From positions 1 to 64,000 of the IMG/VR virus record IMGVR_UViG_3300014839_001411: DNA of 64,000 nt. One strand, written 5' to 3'. The DNA is from a virus. This document shows, piece by piece, positions 56,448-63,326 of this stretch; positions within the stretch are counted from its first letter, which is position 1, and every line of letters begins with the position of its first letter. The notes under the pieces were generated by a model. That model did no database searches. It saw nothing but the letters and a program-made list of their open reading frames with translations, and was not told the origin of the DNA. A program made the position numbers and the translations under genes.

Positions 56448-56906
56448 ATGCTGGAAGATCCATTGAAAGGAGATCCCCAGGGGAACGTTTTAGCTCAAAT
56501 CCTGACCGCGCTAGGCGGCTTCAATGCCCGCCTCATCGACATTAACGAGCATGTTCAGGATAGTCATCGCGCCCTGAGAGGGTACGATGCAGAGCCCGGC
56601 TTAGTGGCGATCACCGATGAGCTGCGCAAGGAAGTGGTGGAGTTGAGTCACAACACCTGTGCCGACCACGATACCCTCGCTGCATTGGTGAAGCGTATTG
56701 ACGCTCTTGAACAATACAACGTCGACTACCCTCCTCTTGTCTGGTTGATGCGCCACAAACTCAAGGTAGTCCTCTTCTGGGCCGCCGGCGGGCTGGCGCT
56801 CATGACCATCCTGCTTTCCCCCGTTCTCAACAAGGACTTTGTCGCGATGATCCTGCATCTGCTTAGGATCCCCCAGGAAGTGATCGACTTCTACGTTGGG
56901 AAGTAA
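56448..56906 (+). CDS. Coiled-coil protein with C-terminal membrane segment
   Basis: 152 residues. Helical N-terminal 100 residues, then LKVVLFWAAGGLALMTILLSPV as a membrane helix and an amphipathic end. Could be a second holin or spanin-like lysis protein. RBS TTGGTAGGAG. Last gene before a terminator. Confidence 0.55.
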   Translation: MLEDPLKGDPQGNVLAQILTALGGFNARLIDINEHVQDSHRALRGYDAEPGLVAITDELRKEVVELSHNTCADHDTLAALVKRIDALEQYNVDYPPLVWLMRHKLKVVLFWAAGGLALMTILLSPVLNKDFVAMILHLLRIPQEVIDFYVGK

Positions 56907-56941
56907 AATAAGAGGTGACTTTCTCTTTACATCAAGCCTTC

Positions 56942-56972
56942 AAGAAACCCTCCTTTATGAGGGTTTCTTCTT
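56942..56972 (+). terminator. Late operon terminator
   Basis: Stem AAGAAACCCTC-CTTTAT-GAGGGTTTCTT followed by CTTGTT. Marks the end of the structural module and the border to the AT-richer segment. Confidence 0.85.
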
Positions 56973-56995
56973 GTTCATCAACTTTTTATTCCTTT

Positions 56996-57148
56996 TCATC
57001 CTTCTACCTTTATCCTGTTGACAACAAACTCGCCGTTCTTATATTCTAAAAGAATTCCCACATCATAATAATCAAACCTACACCACATCTTTATCTCCGC
57101 CTTTAGGCCAACCGTGTAGTATCCAATGGGATAAAGTGAGCATCCCAT
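56996..57148 (-). CDS. Possible small remnant gene
   Basis: 50 residues (MGCSLYPIGYYTVGL...FDYYDVGILLEYKNGEFVVNRIKVEG). The second half reads like a real protein end. It faces the plus-strand gene at 57147. It could be a gene fragment at the edge of the cargo segment. Confidence 0.3.
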   Translation of the reverse strand: MGCSLYPIGYYTVGLKAEIKMWCRFDYYDVGILLEYKNGEFVVNRIKVEG

Positions 57149-57698
57149 GAAAACTAGTGTTTGGGATATTATTAAGAATACCATAGAAAGGATTGGTATC
57201 CACATGCCTACATTCAATAAGGGAACATTCAAGCATGGCGGAGAACTTATAGAATATGACGCAAGGCCAATCAAAGGGTTCAAGATTTCTAGTATTCGCA
57301 GATGGGATAAGCCTTATGCTCCCGGTGATGCAGTTGAATTTACTCTATCGTTGAAAGGAGTTGGAGGAACTTTTGCAGGAGTTCAAATACTTGCACGTCA
57401 AAATGGTGGACAGTTGCAATGGGTAGCAAATTTTTCCGTTAAAAAAACAAAAGAGACTTATCGCGTGCCAGCTACAATTTTAAGTGGTCAAGGTTCTATT
57501 GACTATTATATGAGGTCTCTCGGATTTCCCGATCCGACTATACTTTTAGCGAGTGTAGAGCCAACCCATAATGATACTTGGATGGTTTTAATTGCTGGTG
57601 GGATCATAACAGGAATAATATCTTTAGGTTGTGTCATCGTAGCGTGGTTATTAGGGTTGTTTCAAGTCACCCCATATTGGAGATTGTTTATAAAATGA
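57147..57698 (+). CDS. Hypothetical protein with C-terminal membrane anchor
   Basis: 183 residues, a soluble beta domain (DKPYAPGDAVEFTLSLKGVGGTFAGVQILARQ, parts only) and a C-terminal helix (MVLIAGGIITGIISLGCVIVAWLLGLF). The start is uncertain (57147 or 57204). AT-richer than the structural genes; not recognised. Confidence 0.55.
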   Translation: MKTSVWDIIKNTIERIGIHMPTFNKGTFKHGGELIEYDARPIKGFKISSIRRWDKPYAPGDAVEFTLSLKGVGGTFAGVQILARQNGGQLQWVANFSVKKTKETYRVPATILSGQGSIDYYMRSLGFPDPTILLASVEPTHNDTWMVLIAGGIITGIISLGCVIVAWLLGLFQVTPYWRLFIK

Positions 57699-57714
57699 TT
57701 AGGTAGTTATATCG

Positions 57715-57771
57715 TTGACAGACCATTGAAGAAATTGTAGTGATTTTGGCAGTTTTTTTGGGGTCTGTCAA
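57715..57771. repeat. 57-bp element with 10-bp inverted ends
   Basis: TTGACAGACC ... GGTCTGTCAA, perfect 10-bp inverted repeats at the ends of a 57-bp stretch with a T-run. No gene inside. It could be a terminator-like structure, a MITE-like remnant or a recombination site. Confidence 0.5.
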
Positions 57772-57901
57772 TCATATACCAAGATTGAGGCAATTTCGTG
57801 TCAGATGTGGTATTTGAGTTATAAAGGTAAGGGAATAATATACTTCGCAAACGCAAGGGTGAAATTAGAACAAAATTCTCAGAAACAACTGTGCTAACCT
57901 C

Positions 57902-57930
57902 TTGACGGCTCTAAGATTCGCGTATACAAT
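57902..57930 (+). promoter_or_regulatory. Rightward promoter
   Basis: TTGACG (57902-57907), 17 bp, TACAAT (57925-57930). It points into the candidate sRNA from the other side, so its transcript would be antisense to it. Confidence 0.6.
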
Positions 57931-57956
57931 TCCTTTAAACTTGCAGAAATGTAAGG

Positions 57957-58029
57957 AAAAAAAGAAACCCCGTGTTAGAAGCACGGGGCGATAATGAGAG
58001 TAGCAGACGGTTCATCTCCTCAGCTACTG
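57957..58029 (-). ncRNA. Candidate small RNA with intrinsic terminator
   Basis: About 73 nt. First hairpin AGTAGC...GCTACT with an 18-nt loop that includes GAGGAG; then a terminator CCCCGTG-CTTCTAA-CACGGGG followed by TTTCTTTTTTT. It is preceded by the consensus promoter at 58036-58064. There is no convincing open frame (a 26-codon frame runs through the terminator). Confidence 0.6.
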
Positions 58030-58035
58030 GCTTTT

Positions 58036-58064
58036 AATATAGTCCAACTGTTCTATTTTGTCAA
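58036..58064 (-). promoter_or_regulatory. Promoter of the candidate sRNA
   Basis: TTGACA (58059-58064), 17-bp spacer with GAACAGTTGGAC, TATATT (58036-58041): the same GAACA layout as in the phage promoters. Confidence 0.75.
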
Positions 58065-58123
58065 TACTTTTGTTCTATGTTAATAAGTGGGGAAAAGTAG
58101 CACGGCCTGCCAACTCTCTTAAT

Positions 58124-58146
58124 CTTGTAGAGTGAATAGGCAGACC
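58124..58146 (+). repeat. Left arm of inverted repeat around the 58166 gene
   Basis: Contains TAGAGTGAATAGGCAGACC. It pairs with the arm at 58413-58435 (19 perfect, 22 of 23 overall), and part of it (GGCAGACCGTGC) can instead pair with GCACGGCCTGCC at 58100-58111. Confidence 0.75.
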
Positions 58147-58165
58147 GTGCCAAAGGAAAACAACT

Positions 58166-58387
58166 ATGTACAACTATACTACCAAAAAAGCTAGAATTGG
58201 AGACACCTTCCATACTGGGCAAACATGTCCAGAGTCAGGTGTGTATGAGTTTGCATCTCATACCTCAGTTTCAAGTCATGTACCTACTGCGGGAGAAAGA
58301 ACCATCCCTCTAGTAGCAGGAAAAACATTTCCCCCATGTCGCGGTTGTACTAGCGGCGTGATCTGGAAACTTAAGGAATACGCGTAA
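58166..58387 (+). CDS. YjzC-like small protein
   Basis: 73 residues. RIGDTFHTGQTCPESGVYEF followed by PLVAGKTFPPCRGCTSGVIWKL has the C-P-x-S-G-V-Y and F-P-P-C pattern of small YjzC-type/treble-clef-like proteins. Three cysteines (C-P and C-R-G-C) could bind zinc. RBS CAAAGGAAAAC. Its transcript region is flanked by long inverted repeats. Confidence 0.6.
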   Translation: MYNYTTKKARIGDTFHTGQTCPESGVYEFASHTSVSSHVPTAGERTIPLVAGKTFPPCRGCTSGVIWKLKEYA

Positions 58388-58412
58388 GCGTATATAGATA
58401 AACAATAGGTAT

Positions 58413-58435
58413 GGTCTGCCTATTCACTCTATAAG
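58413..58435 (+). repeat. Right arm of inverted repeat around the 58166 gene
   Basis: GGTCTGCCTATTCACTCTA then TAAG; reverse complement of the 58124-58146 arm. Confidence 0.75.
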
Positions 58436-58441
58436 ACAAAG

Positions 58442-58465
58442 CGCCGCCCCATTGCTGGGGCGGCG
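58442..58465 (-). terminator. GC-rich hairpin
   Basis: CGCCGCCCC-ATTGCT-GGGGCGGCG, 9-bp stem. No strong U-run on either strand, so a weak terminator or stability element between the 58387 and 58478 gene ends. Confidence 0.5.
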
Positions 58466-58477
58466 TGCGTTAAATTC

Positions 58478-58621
58478 CTAATTTGCCTTGTTCTTCCTCT
58501 TTTTTGCTATCTTTTCTGCCTGCTTAAATGTTCCGTGTTCAGATGGAGGCATTGCAACTTCTCTATCATTCAAGAGGTCTTCGATTGTCGGGATTTGAAT
58601 ACTGGGTATTGTCGGCGCCAT
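58478..58621 (-). CDS. Small basic hypothetical protein
   Basis: 47 residues (MAPTIPSIQIPTIEDLLNDREVA... ending in KKRKNKAN). Pro-rich start, basic end. RBS weak. It is divergent from the 58678 gene and overlaps its promoter. Confidence 0.45.
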   Translation of the reverse strand: MAPTIPSIQIPTIEDLLNDREVAMPPSEHGTFKQAEKIAKKRKNKAN

Positions 58622-58637
58622 TCAGATGTTGTATAAT
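58609..58637 (+). promoter_or_regulatory. Promoter of the DUF1828 operon
   Basis: TTGTCG (58609-58614), 17 bp, TATAAT (58632-58637), about 40 bases before the ATG at 58678. Confidence 0.65.
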
Positions 58638-58677
58638 AGGATAGACACTAACCTTAAAGAAAGGGCGGTAGGTCTGT

Positions 58678-59112
58678 ATGACCCGGTTGACAAAAGAGCA
58701 GGCTGATAAATTAGTAAAAGCCAAGAAAACTATTACATCTTCTGTTTCTTGGAAATCGGCTGGTAAGAATATTTGGAGATTGGAGGCTAGAGCGCTAACA
58801 ACAAATACAAAGGAAATTTTAATCTTGAAAGGATATATTGGCAAAGTTAATTACAGCTTTGTATTATTGTATAATAATAATCCAATCCGAAAATTTACTA
58901 AACATTATAGGCATACTTGGAACGGAATTGTATATCTCAAGCCTCACAAACATGTTTGGAATGAAGTAACCGAAGATAAAGAAGTATATATTCCGGGAGA
59001 CATTGACCCCCAAAACGACATTAGCCATCAATTCTTAGCTTTTTGTACTGAATGTAATGTTGAAATAAAAGGCGGCTACCAGACCTTTTTGCTTGAAGAG
59101 ACAAGAATATGA
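58678..59112 (+). CDS. DUF6978-like protein
   Basis: 144 residues. KHYRHTWNGIVYLKPHKHVWNE and ISHQFLAFCTECNVEI resemble DUF6978 proteins, which are often found beside DUF1828 proteins; I hold this at moderate confidence. ATGA overlap with the next gene gives a tight two-gene operon typical of toxin-antitoxin-like or defence pairs; no activity is shown. Confidence 0.5.
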   Translation: MTRLTKEQADKLVKAKKTITSSVSWKSAGKNIWRLEARALTTNTKEILILKGYIGKVNYSFVLLYNNNPIRKFTKHYRHTWNGIVYLKPHKHVWNEVTEDKEVYIPGDIDPQNDISHQFLAFCTECNVEIKGGYQTFLLEETRI

Positions 59113-59894
59113 ATGAGTCTTTATGCGACACAACAATTGTGCAATTTATCAAGCATTTACAAGATGGTTTTACCGCGTATCAACTTGAAAATAGGTGTAT
59201 CGTCATCACACCATTTCTATACCCGGATTTTGCATCCATTGAATATTCAATTGAGCCCGTTGGTGATGGTTATTTATTAACTGACAACGCTGAAACGCTC
59301 AACATGCTTTATATAAATGGATTAACCGTTGAAACTAACCGAGATTTATATAAACAAATTTCGCAAATCGCAAAGAATTATGGTGCAGAGTTAAATGGAT
59401 CTGATATTTCGGTAATCGCGCAGTTCAATAATCTCGGAGAGGCGTCCTACCGGCTTCTAAACGCGTTGCAAGCAATTGGACATATTCTATATAAACGTAG
59501 AGCAATTTCTTTCAACGCTTTTGAAGATGAAGTAGAAAAAGTGTTTATTGCCAATGAAGTTAAGTATGATTACAACTATTTGATTCAAGGACATGCAAAC
59601 ACCCATAAAATCAAGTTTCATGTAAACACCAACCGCAATGTATTAATTGAGCCAATCACGGCTGCGTCTTTTTCAAGTGCAAGGAATAAAGCCAAATTAG
59701 TGGCTTATAAGTGGTTGGATATTAGACAAGTTAATCAAGTTTTGCGCTTTGTAGCCGTCATTGACGATAGAGATAAAAAATGGGACAATGTATGGAGTGA
59801 TGAAGAGGCGCGTCGTACTATTTTTACTCACTCGAATGATGTTATCCGATGGACAGAAGAACAAGCCAAATTAATTAATATTCTTACAAAGTGA
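59109..59894 (+). CDS. DUF1828/DUF1829 protein
   Basis: 261 residues. N-terminal DUF1828 (PFLYPDFASIEYSIEPVGDGYLLTDNAETLN, quoted in parts: DFASIEYSIEPVGDGYLLTD, NAETLN) and C-terminal DUF1829 (VEKVFIANEVKYDYNYLIQGHANTHKIKFHV). Functions unknown; frequent in accessory islands and prophages. Coupled to the preceding gene. Confidence 0.75.
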   Translation: MNESLCDTTIVQFIKHLQDGFTAYQLENRCIVITPFLYPDFASIEYSIEPVGDGYLLTDNAETLNMLYINGLTVETNRDLYKQISQIAKNYGAELNGSDISVIAQFNNLGEASYRLLNALQAIGHILYKRRAISFNAFEDEVEKVFIANEVKYDYNYLIQGHANTHKIKFHVNTNRNVLIEPITAASFSSARNKAKLVAYKWLDIRQVNQVLRFVAVIDDRDKKWDNVWSDEEARRTIFTHSNDVIRWTEEQAKLINILTK

Positions 59895-59919
59895 TGGATT
59901 ATATGACAACGGTAAATAA

Positions 59920-60063
59920 GAAAGATCAGAAAAGATAACAAACGAAAAACCAATATCACTCTACCCTTTTGATTTCAGAGAGATACTCGCGGCTACATTG
60001 AAAATAAAACCAAAATCAAAAACGCCCAAGAAGAAACAGAAGGGTCAAAAAAAGACTGGCTAG
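59920..60063 (+). pseudogene. Start-less remnant of a small gene
   Basis: An open stretch reads KPISLYPFDFREILAATLKIKP then a Lys-rich tail (KTPKKKQKGQKKTG), like small conserved proteins with an ISLxPLxFxEAL core, but it has no start codon. An ATG frame just upstream (MTTVNKKDQKR) ends in another frame, so a frameshift has probably broken it. Its stop lies in the loop of the next terminator. Confidence 0.35.
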
Positions 60064-60074
60064 TTGCCAGTCTT
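60045..60074 (-). terminator. Terminator of the methylase/HNH operon
   Basis: AAGACTGGC-AACTA-GCCAGTCTT followed by TTTTTGACC on the minus strand. Confidence 0.88.
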
Positions 60075-60100
60075 TAGTTTATAAGCTAAACCTTATAAGT

Positions 60101-61177
60101 TCATTTATCAGACTTTCTTCGGTTATCTTCTTTGCATCGCATCTTACAATTCTCAGAACTTGTTTTACCGCCTTCAATCCAGGGGGTTATATGGTCTGCC
60201 TCCATCTCTTCTATCTTCCATTTCTTTTTACAATCAGGACAAATACCTTTTTGTCTTTCATACGCTTCCCTTTTTTGTTTATCATCAAACAATCGAATAT
60301 TCAGGAACTTTTCTTTTCTTGTCAGGACATAAGAGTAAATACCTTTTTTGTTAGTTACATCTTCGTCCTCCATCAATTTGGCAATTTCCTTTTCCAACTT
60401 TTTTGCATCAAGTTTTTTGTCTTTATACTCATTGTATAAAAGCCCGAACGGAACTCCCTTCATTTCTTTACGATAGTTGATGAAGACTAATTTAACCCAA
60501 TTAATTACTGCTTGAAAATATTCCCACAAAACTTTTGCGTTTTTGTCGCTCTGATGCTTTGACATGTAGCCCTCAATTTTTCCCTCTGAAATCCAGTCAA
60601 TAGCAGTTTCTAAATATTCTTGTCGGTTAGCGGCTCCGCTTAAATAATCATCGCCTATTTTTGGACGGCTGTTTTTAGAAAAGTAGCGTTTGGCATCAGT
60701 AACCCATGAGCCTGAATAAACAGCATTTCGCAATTCTTGGCCTGTTAGTTCTTCTCCCGCAATGTTTATCGTTCTGAACCAATCTAACCTTTCGCTGTCA
60801 GTTCCTGAACAAAAATAAATCATCATGGGGTAGTTTAAAATCTGTTCTCGCTTATCTTTTAGGAGATTATGAAATGCTAATCCGTTAATTGAAAAATCAC
60901 CAGCTACATATTGGCATATTGAAATTGTTCTTTGTTGTCCGTCTATTATTTCAAAGTTGCCATCATCGCGCACAGCCCAATACATTGCATTGAGGGGAAA
61001 ATCATTTTTTACGGTATTGATTACAGCGTCACGTTGCTTGTCTTTGTAGATAAACTCCCTTTGATAGGGCGGACGAATATCTAATTTGCCGCCATAGCCA
61101 ACAACGCCATTTTCTTCGTTGTCTTGGTAGCCATTGGTTAATTCGCGGACTGTAATTTCTTTAAGTTCTATTTTCAT
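60101..61177 (-). CDS. DUF262-HNH nuclease (GmrS/D-like)
   Basis: 358 residues. DUF262 ParB-like NTPase/nuclease signature (PPYQREFIYKDKQRDAVIN, EIIDGQQRTISI) at 35-90, and a C-terminal HNH nuclease (CPDCKKKW...EADHITPWIEGGKTSSENC). Together with the adjacent adenine methylase this makes a restriction-modification-type pair. Overlaps the methylase gene by four bases. DUF262-HNH proteins without methylase (Type IV) attack modified DNA; the partner here suggests cognate self-protection. Confidence 0.8.
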   Translation of the reverse strand: MKIELKEITVRELTNGYQDNEENGVVGYGGKLDIRPPYQREFIYKDKQRDAVINTVKNDFPLNAMYWAVRDDGNFEIIDGQQRTISICQYVAGDFSINGLAFHNLLKDKREQILNYPMMIYFCSGTDSERLDWFRTINIAGEELTGQELRNAVYSGSWVTDAKRYFSKNSRPKIGDDYLSGAANRQEYLETAIDWISEGKIEGYMSKHQSDKNAKVLWEYFQAVINWVKLVFINYRKEMKGVPFGLLYNEYKDKKLDAKKLEKEIAKLMEDEDVTNKKGIYSYVLTRKEKFLNIRLFDDKQKREAYERQKGICPDCKKKWKIEEMEADHITPWIEGGKTSSENCKMRCKEDNRRKSDK

Positions 61178-62205
61178 AATGTCATTGGCTTTCTGTTTTT
61201 AATTACAATGCGAACATAAATAGGCTTCCCGTTTACTTGTGCCAAATATTTTCCTTGTGTATCTTCAGTAGGCCCTTCCAAAATACTATATCGGTTTAAC
61301 CCGTCAACGATTTCAAACTGGTCAGGATTGTATTTATCCATAAAGGTGATTGGAACGCCAATCGCGCCTTCATAACCCATAGGAATATCTTTTGTTTTAT
61401 CTACATTGATAGCGTCGTAGTGGTCAAAGGTGGGATATTCTTCTGGTGTAAATGGCTTGTAAAGGATTAAATCTTCATGTCTTTCTTTATAGTCCAGATT
61501 TGTAAACCAACGAACCCCTTTAACGCGAATAAATTTTTTTCCTTCGTGGTCAATTCTGTAACTAGCCGCGCTGAGTGGATAATCATCAGGGATGCCGAAT
61601 TCTCTGTCTCCACTATGAATACTCGCACCCAACCATAATTTATTTTCTTTTATCAATTTGAATATTTCTTTGTAGGTGATTGCATTCATATTACCAATTA
61701 TCAAAAACTTCTTGTCGTATTCTGTCAATTGAGCAACATATTCTCTGAATAAAGAAAACGGCGGATTGGTTACTACAACATCAGCCTGTTTCAGAAGTTC
61801 AATACATTCCTCGCTACGAAAATCTCCATCCCCTTTCAATGGTTTTACTCCAATTTCTTTCGGATCAGGTATGCTGTTCCCGTTTCTATCTCCAACGTAT
61901 TCTAAATAAATGGCTTGTTCGGAGTCGTTTTGGCTAAACAAATCCATGTTCTGATTTTTATAGCAGGCAGTAATTAATTTTTTCAGACCCAGTTTTTCAA
62001 AATTATACGAAAAATAATGGAAGAAATTGCTGGTGCGTGGATCATCACAATTGCAATAAACCACTTTTCCCTTAAAGTGGTTTTTATAATGCTTCATTTC
62101 TTTTTCAATATCAGATAATTGAGTGTAAAACTCGTCCTTCTTAGCCGTGCTTGCACTTCGTAAGTTTCTGTTTTGCGCTTTTGTAGCCATTGTTCGCTTA
62201 TCCAT
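61174..62205 (-). CDS. EcoRI-type adenine-specific DNA methyltransferase
   Basis: 343 residues. YCNCDDPRTSNFFHYFSYNF (the S-adenosylmethionine-binding start in this family), VVVTNPPFSLFREYVAQL (catalytic NPPF), and IIGNMNAITYKEIF identify the EcoRI methylase family. It would methylate N6-adenine. RBS GAGGAATAA. First gene of the two-gene minus-strand operon. Confidence 0.85.
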   Translation of the reverse strand: MDKRTMATKAQNRNLRSASTAKKDEFYTQLSDIEKEMKHYKNHFKGKVVYCNCDDPRTSNFFHYFSYNFEKLGLKKLITACYKNQNMDLFSQNDSEQAIYLEYVGDRNGNSIPDPKEIGVKPLKGDGDFRSEECIELLKQADVVVTNPPFSLFREYVAQLTEYDKKFLIIGNMNAITYKEIFKLIKENKLWLGASIHSGDREFGIPDDYPLSAASYRIDHEGKKFIRVKGVRWFTNLDYKERHEDLILYKPFTPEEYPTFDHYDAINVDKTKDIPMGYEGAIGVPITFMDKYNPDQFEIVDGLNRYSILEGPTEDTQGKYLAQVNGKPIYVRIVIKNRKPMTL

Positions 62206-62249
62206 TTATTCCTCTATCAAGTCCTTTTTTCACATCCCCTGATTATACA

Positions 62250-62278
62250 ATAAAGTCCGGTTATTCACCGGACTTTAT
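62250..62278. terminator. Hairpin upstream of the methylase gene
   Basis: ATAAAGTCCGG-TTATTCA-CCGGACTTTAT, an 11-bp perfect stem between the cargo operon and the phage-type genes. It may end transcripts coming from 62378; the U-run is short. Confidence 0.6.
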
Positions 62279-62358
62279 GATTGTTTCTTTGTATATCAAT
62301 CGCTTGCCTTCTATCTGCTTGATTGTTTTATTCGTTCTGCATCGGTCAAGTCACGGCT

Positions 62359-62376
62359 GTTTCCTACGTCGGAAAG
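62359..62376. repeat. Dispersed 18-bp palindrome
   Basis: GTTTCCTACGTCGGAAAG, one base after the 62378 gene end; first copy right of the cargo segment. Confidence 0.7.
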
Positions 62377-62377
62377 G

Positions 62378-62728
62378 TTATATCCCGATGCTCATAATCA
62401 TCGACGTGCTGGGTTCCGGGAAAGTAGTTTCCGATAAAATCCCGGCCATGGCGGCGACTGCCGGGTTCAGTATGTGGATGACAACCATGAAGTTGTAGAA
62501 CTCCATGCCGGTGACACTTCCGCGGGCATCCACCTTCGCCAATGCTTCAACCAAAGCTTTGCCGTTTTCGTCCTCCAGCCAGGGGAGAAGATCGCCCTTG
62601 ACTGCTTGGATCATCTCCGGGCTGACATCGGGAAAGTTTCTCTCCATCCATTCACTCGATGTCGATCTGGCCCGCTGCATTCCGAGCAGTAAAAGTCTTA
62701 CCATTTTCATTGCTTCAGTTTGGTTCAT
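62378..62728 (-). CDS. Hypothetical protein
   Basis: 116 residues, MNQTEAMKMVRLLLLG, helical with a hydrophobic C-terminal part (FMVVIHILNPAVAAMAGIL), possibly membrane-associated. RBS AAAGGAAACTC. ATGA overlap with the Lar-like gene. Palindrome copy immediately downstream (62359-62376). Confidence 0.55.
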   Translation of the reverse strand: MNQTEAMKMVRLLLLGMQRARSTSSEWMERNFPDVSPEMIQAVKGDLLPWLEDENGKALVEALAKVDARGSVTGMEFYNFMVVIHILNPAVAAMAGILSETTFPEPSTSMIMSIGI

Positions 62729-63162
62729 GAGTTTCCTTTGGAAAGTGGCAAGCCGCACCATCCGCAAATAGTTTCGCCAACAGGATTGGGGGCGCCGCAG
62801 TTTGAGCAATGGCTGTAATCCGGTACATTCTTCGGTGGATCCGTTGTATCAAGAGCGGTGGCTATGGCGTCAAATGCAAATCCCATTTCTCCACTTTCTT
62901 GTCCGTAATACCATTTGATTTCAAGCAGTTGCCGCGCCTTCTTCTCTATTCTCTCCAGGCGAAGAACCTTATGGGTGGAATATTCCGCCATCTCGTTCCA
63001 GATTTTGACGGCCATCTCGTCGTCTTCCGCCGCCATGCCTCGCAAGCCACACTCCAGGCACGTTACAGCGATGCTTTGAAGGAAGTTTCCACATTGGGTT
63101 TCTTCTAAAACAGTGTCGCCGTTCTCTTCGCAGTAGGGACAGGGTTTGATGAGGGTATTCAT
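62725..63162 (-). CDS. Lar-like restriction-alleviation zinc-finger protein
   Basis: 145 residues. The N terminus IKPCPYCEENGDTV...VTCLECGLRGMAAEDDEMAVKIWNEM has the PCPxC...CxxCG...A..WN pattern of the Lar family (Rac prophage Lar relieves type I restriction by modulating methylation). A second zinc ribbon CSNCGAPNPVGETICGWCG closes the protein. Only the pattern is shown; activity is not. Confidence 0.65.
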   Translation of the reverse strand: MNTLIKPCPYCEENGDTVLEETQCGNFLQSIAVTCLECGLRGMAAEDDEMAVKIWNEMAEYSTHKVLRLERIEKKARQLLEIKWYYGQESGEMGFAFDAIATALDTTDPPKNVPDYSHCSNCGAPNPVGETICGWCGLPLSKGNS

Positions 63163-63326
63163 TCTTCCGACAACCTTTCTCCGGGCCACAGGATAATGCA
63201 GCCATTGGTTTCCATGCTAACCGTGTCCAGGGTGTACTCTTCGTTTCCTTCTTCGTCAGACATCATGGTTACCCTGGCGGAAAGCGGAAGTCCTTCCAGT
63301 GCTTTTAGTAATTGCTCAACTGTCAT
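63159..63326 (-). CDS. Hypothetical small protein
   Basis: 55 residues (MTVEQLLKALEGLPLSARVTMMSDEEGNEEYTLD...). RBS AACAAGGAGATAGC and ATGA-type overlaps on both sides make it credible. A QLLKALEGLPxxA start is common in small phage proteins. Unknown function. Confidence 0.6.
   Translation of the reverse strand: MTVEQLLKALEGLPLSARVTMMSDEEGNEEYTLDTVSMETNGCIILWPGERLSEE

Larger units (their letters stand above)
57772..58165. other. Non-coding control region of the cargo segment
   Basis: About 390 bases without a long gene. It holds the convergent promoters at 57902 (+) and 58064 (-), the candidate sRNA with its terminator, and the inverted-repeat arms upstream of the 58166 gene. Several GAACA/TGTTC elements are present (57869, 58049, 58070). 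Confidence 0.6.
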
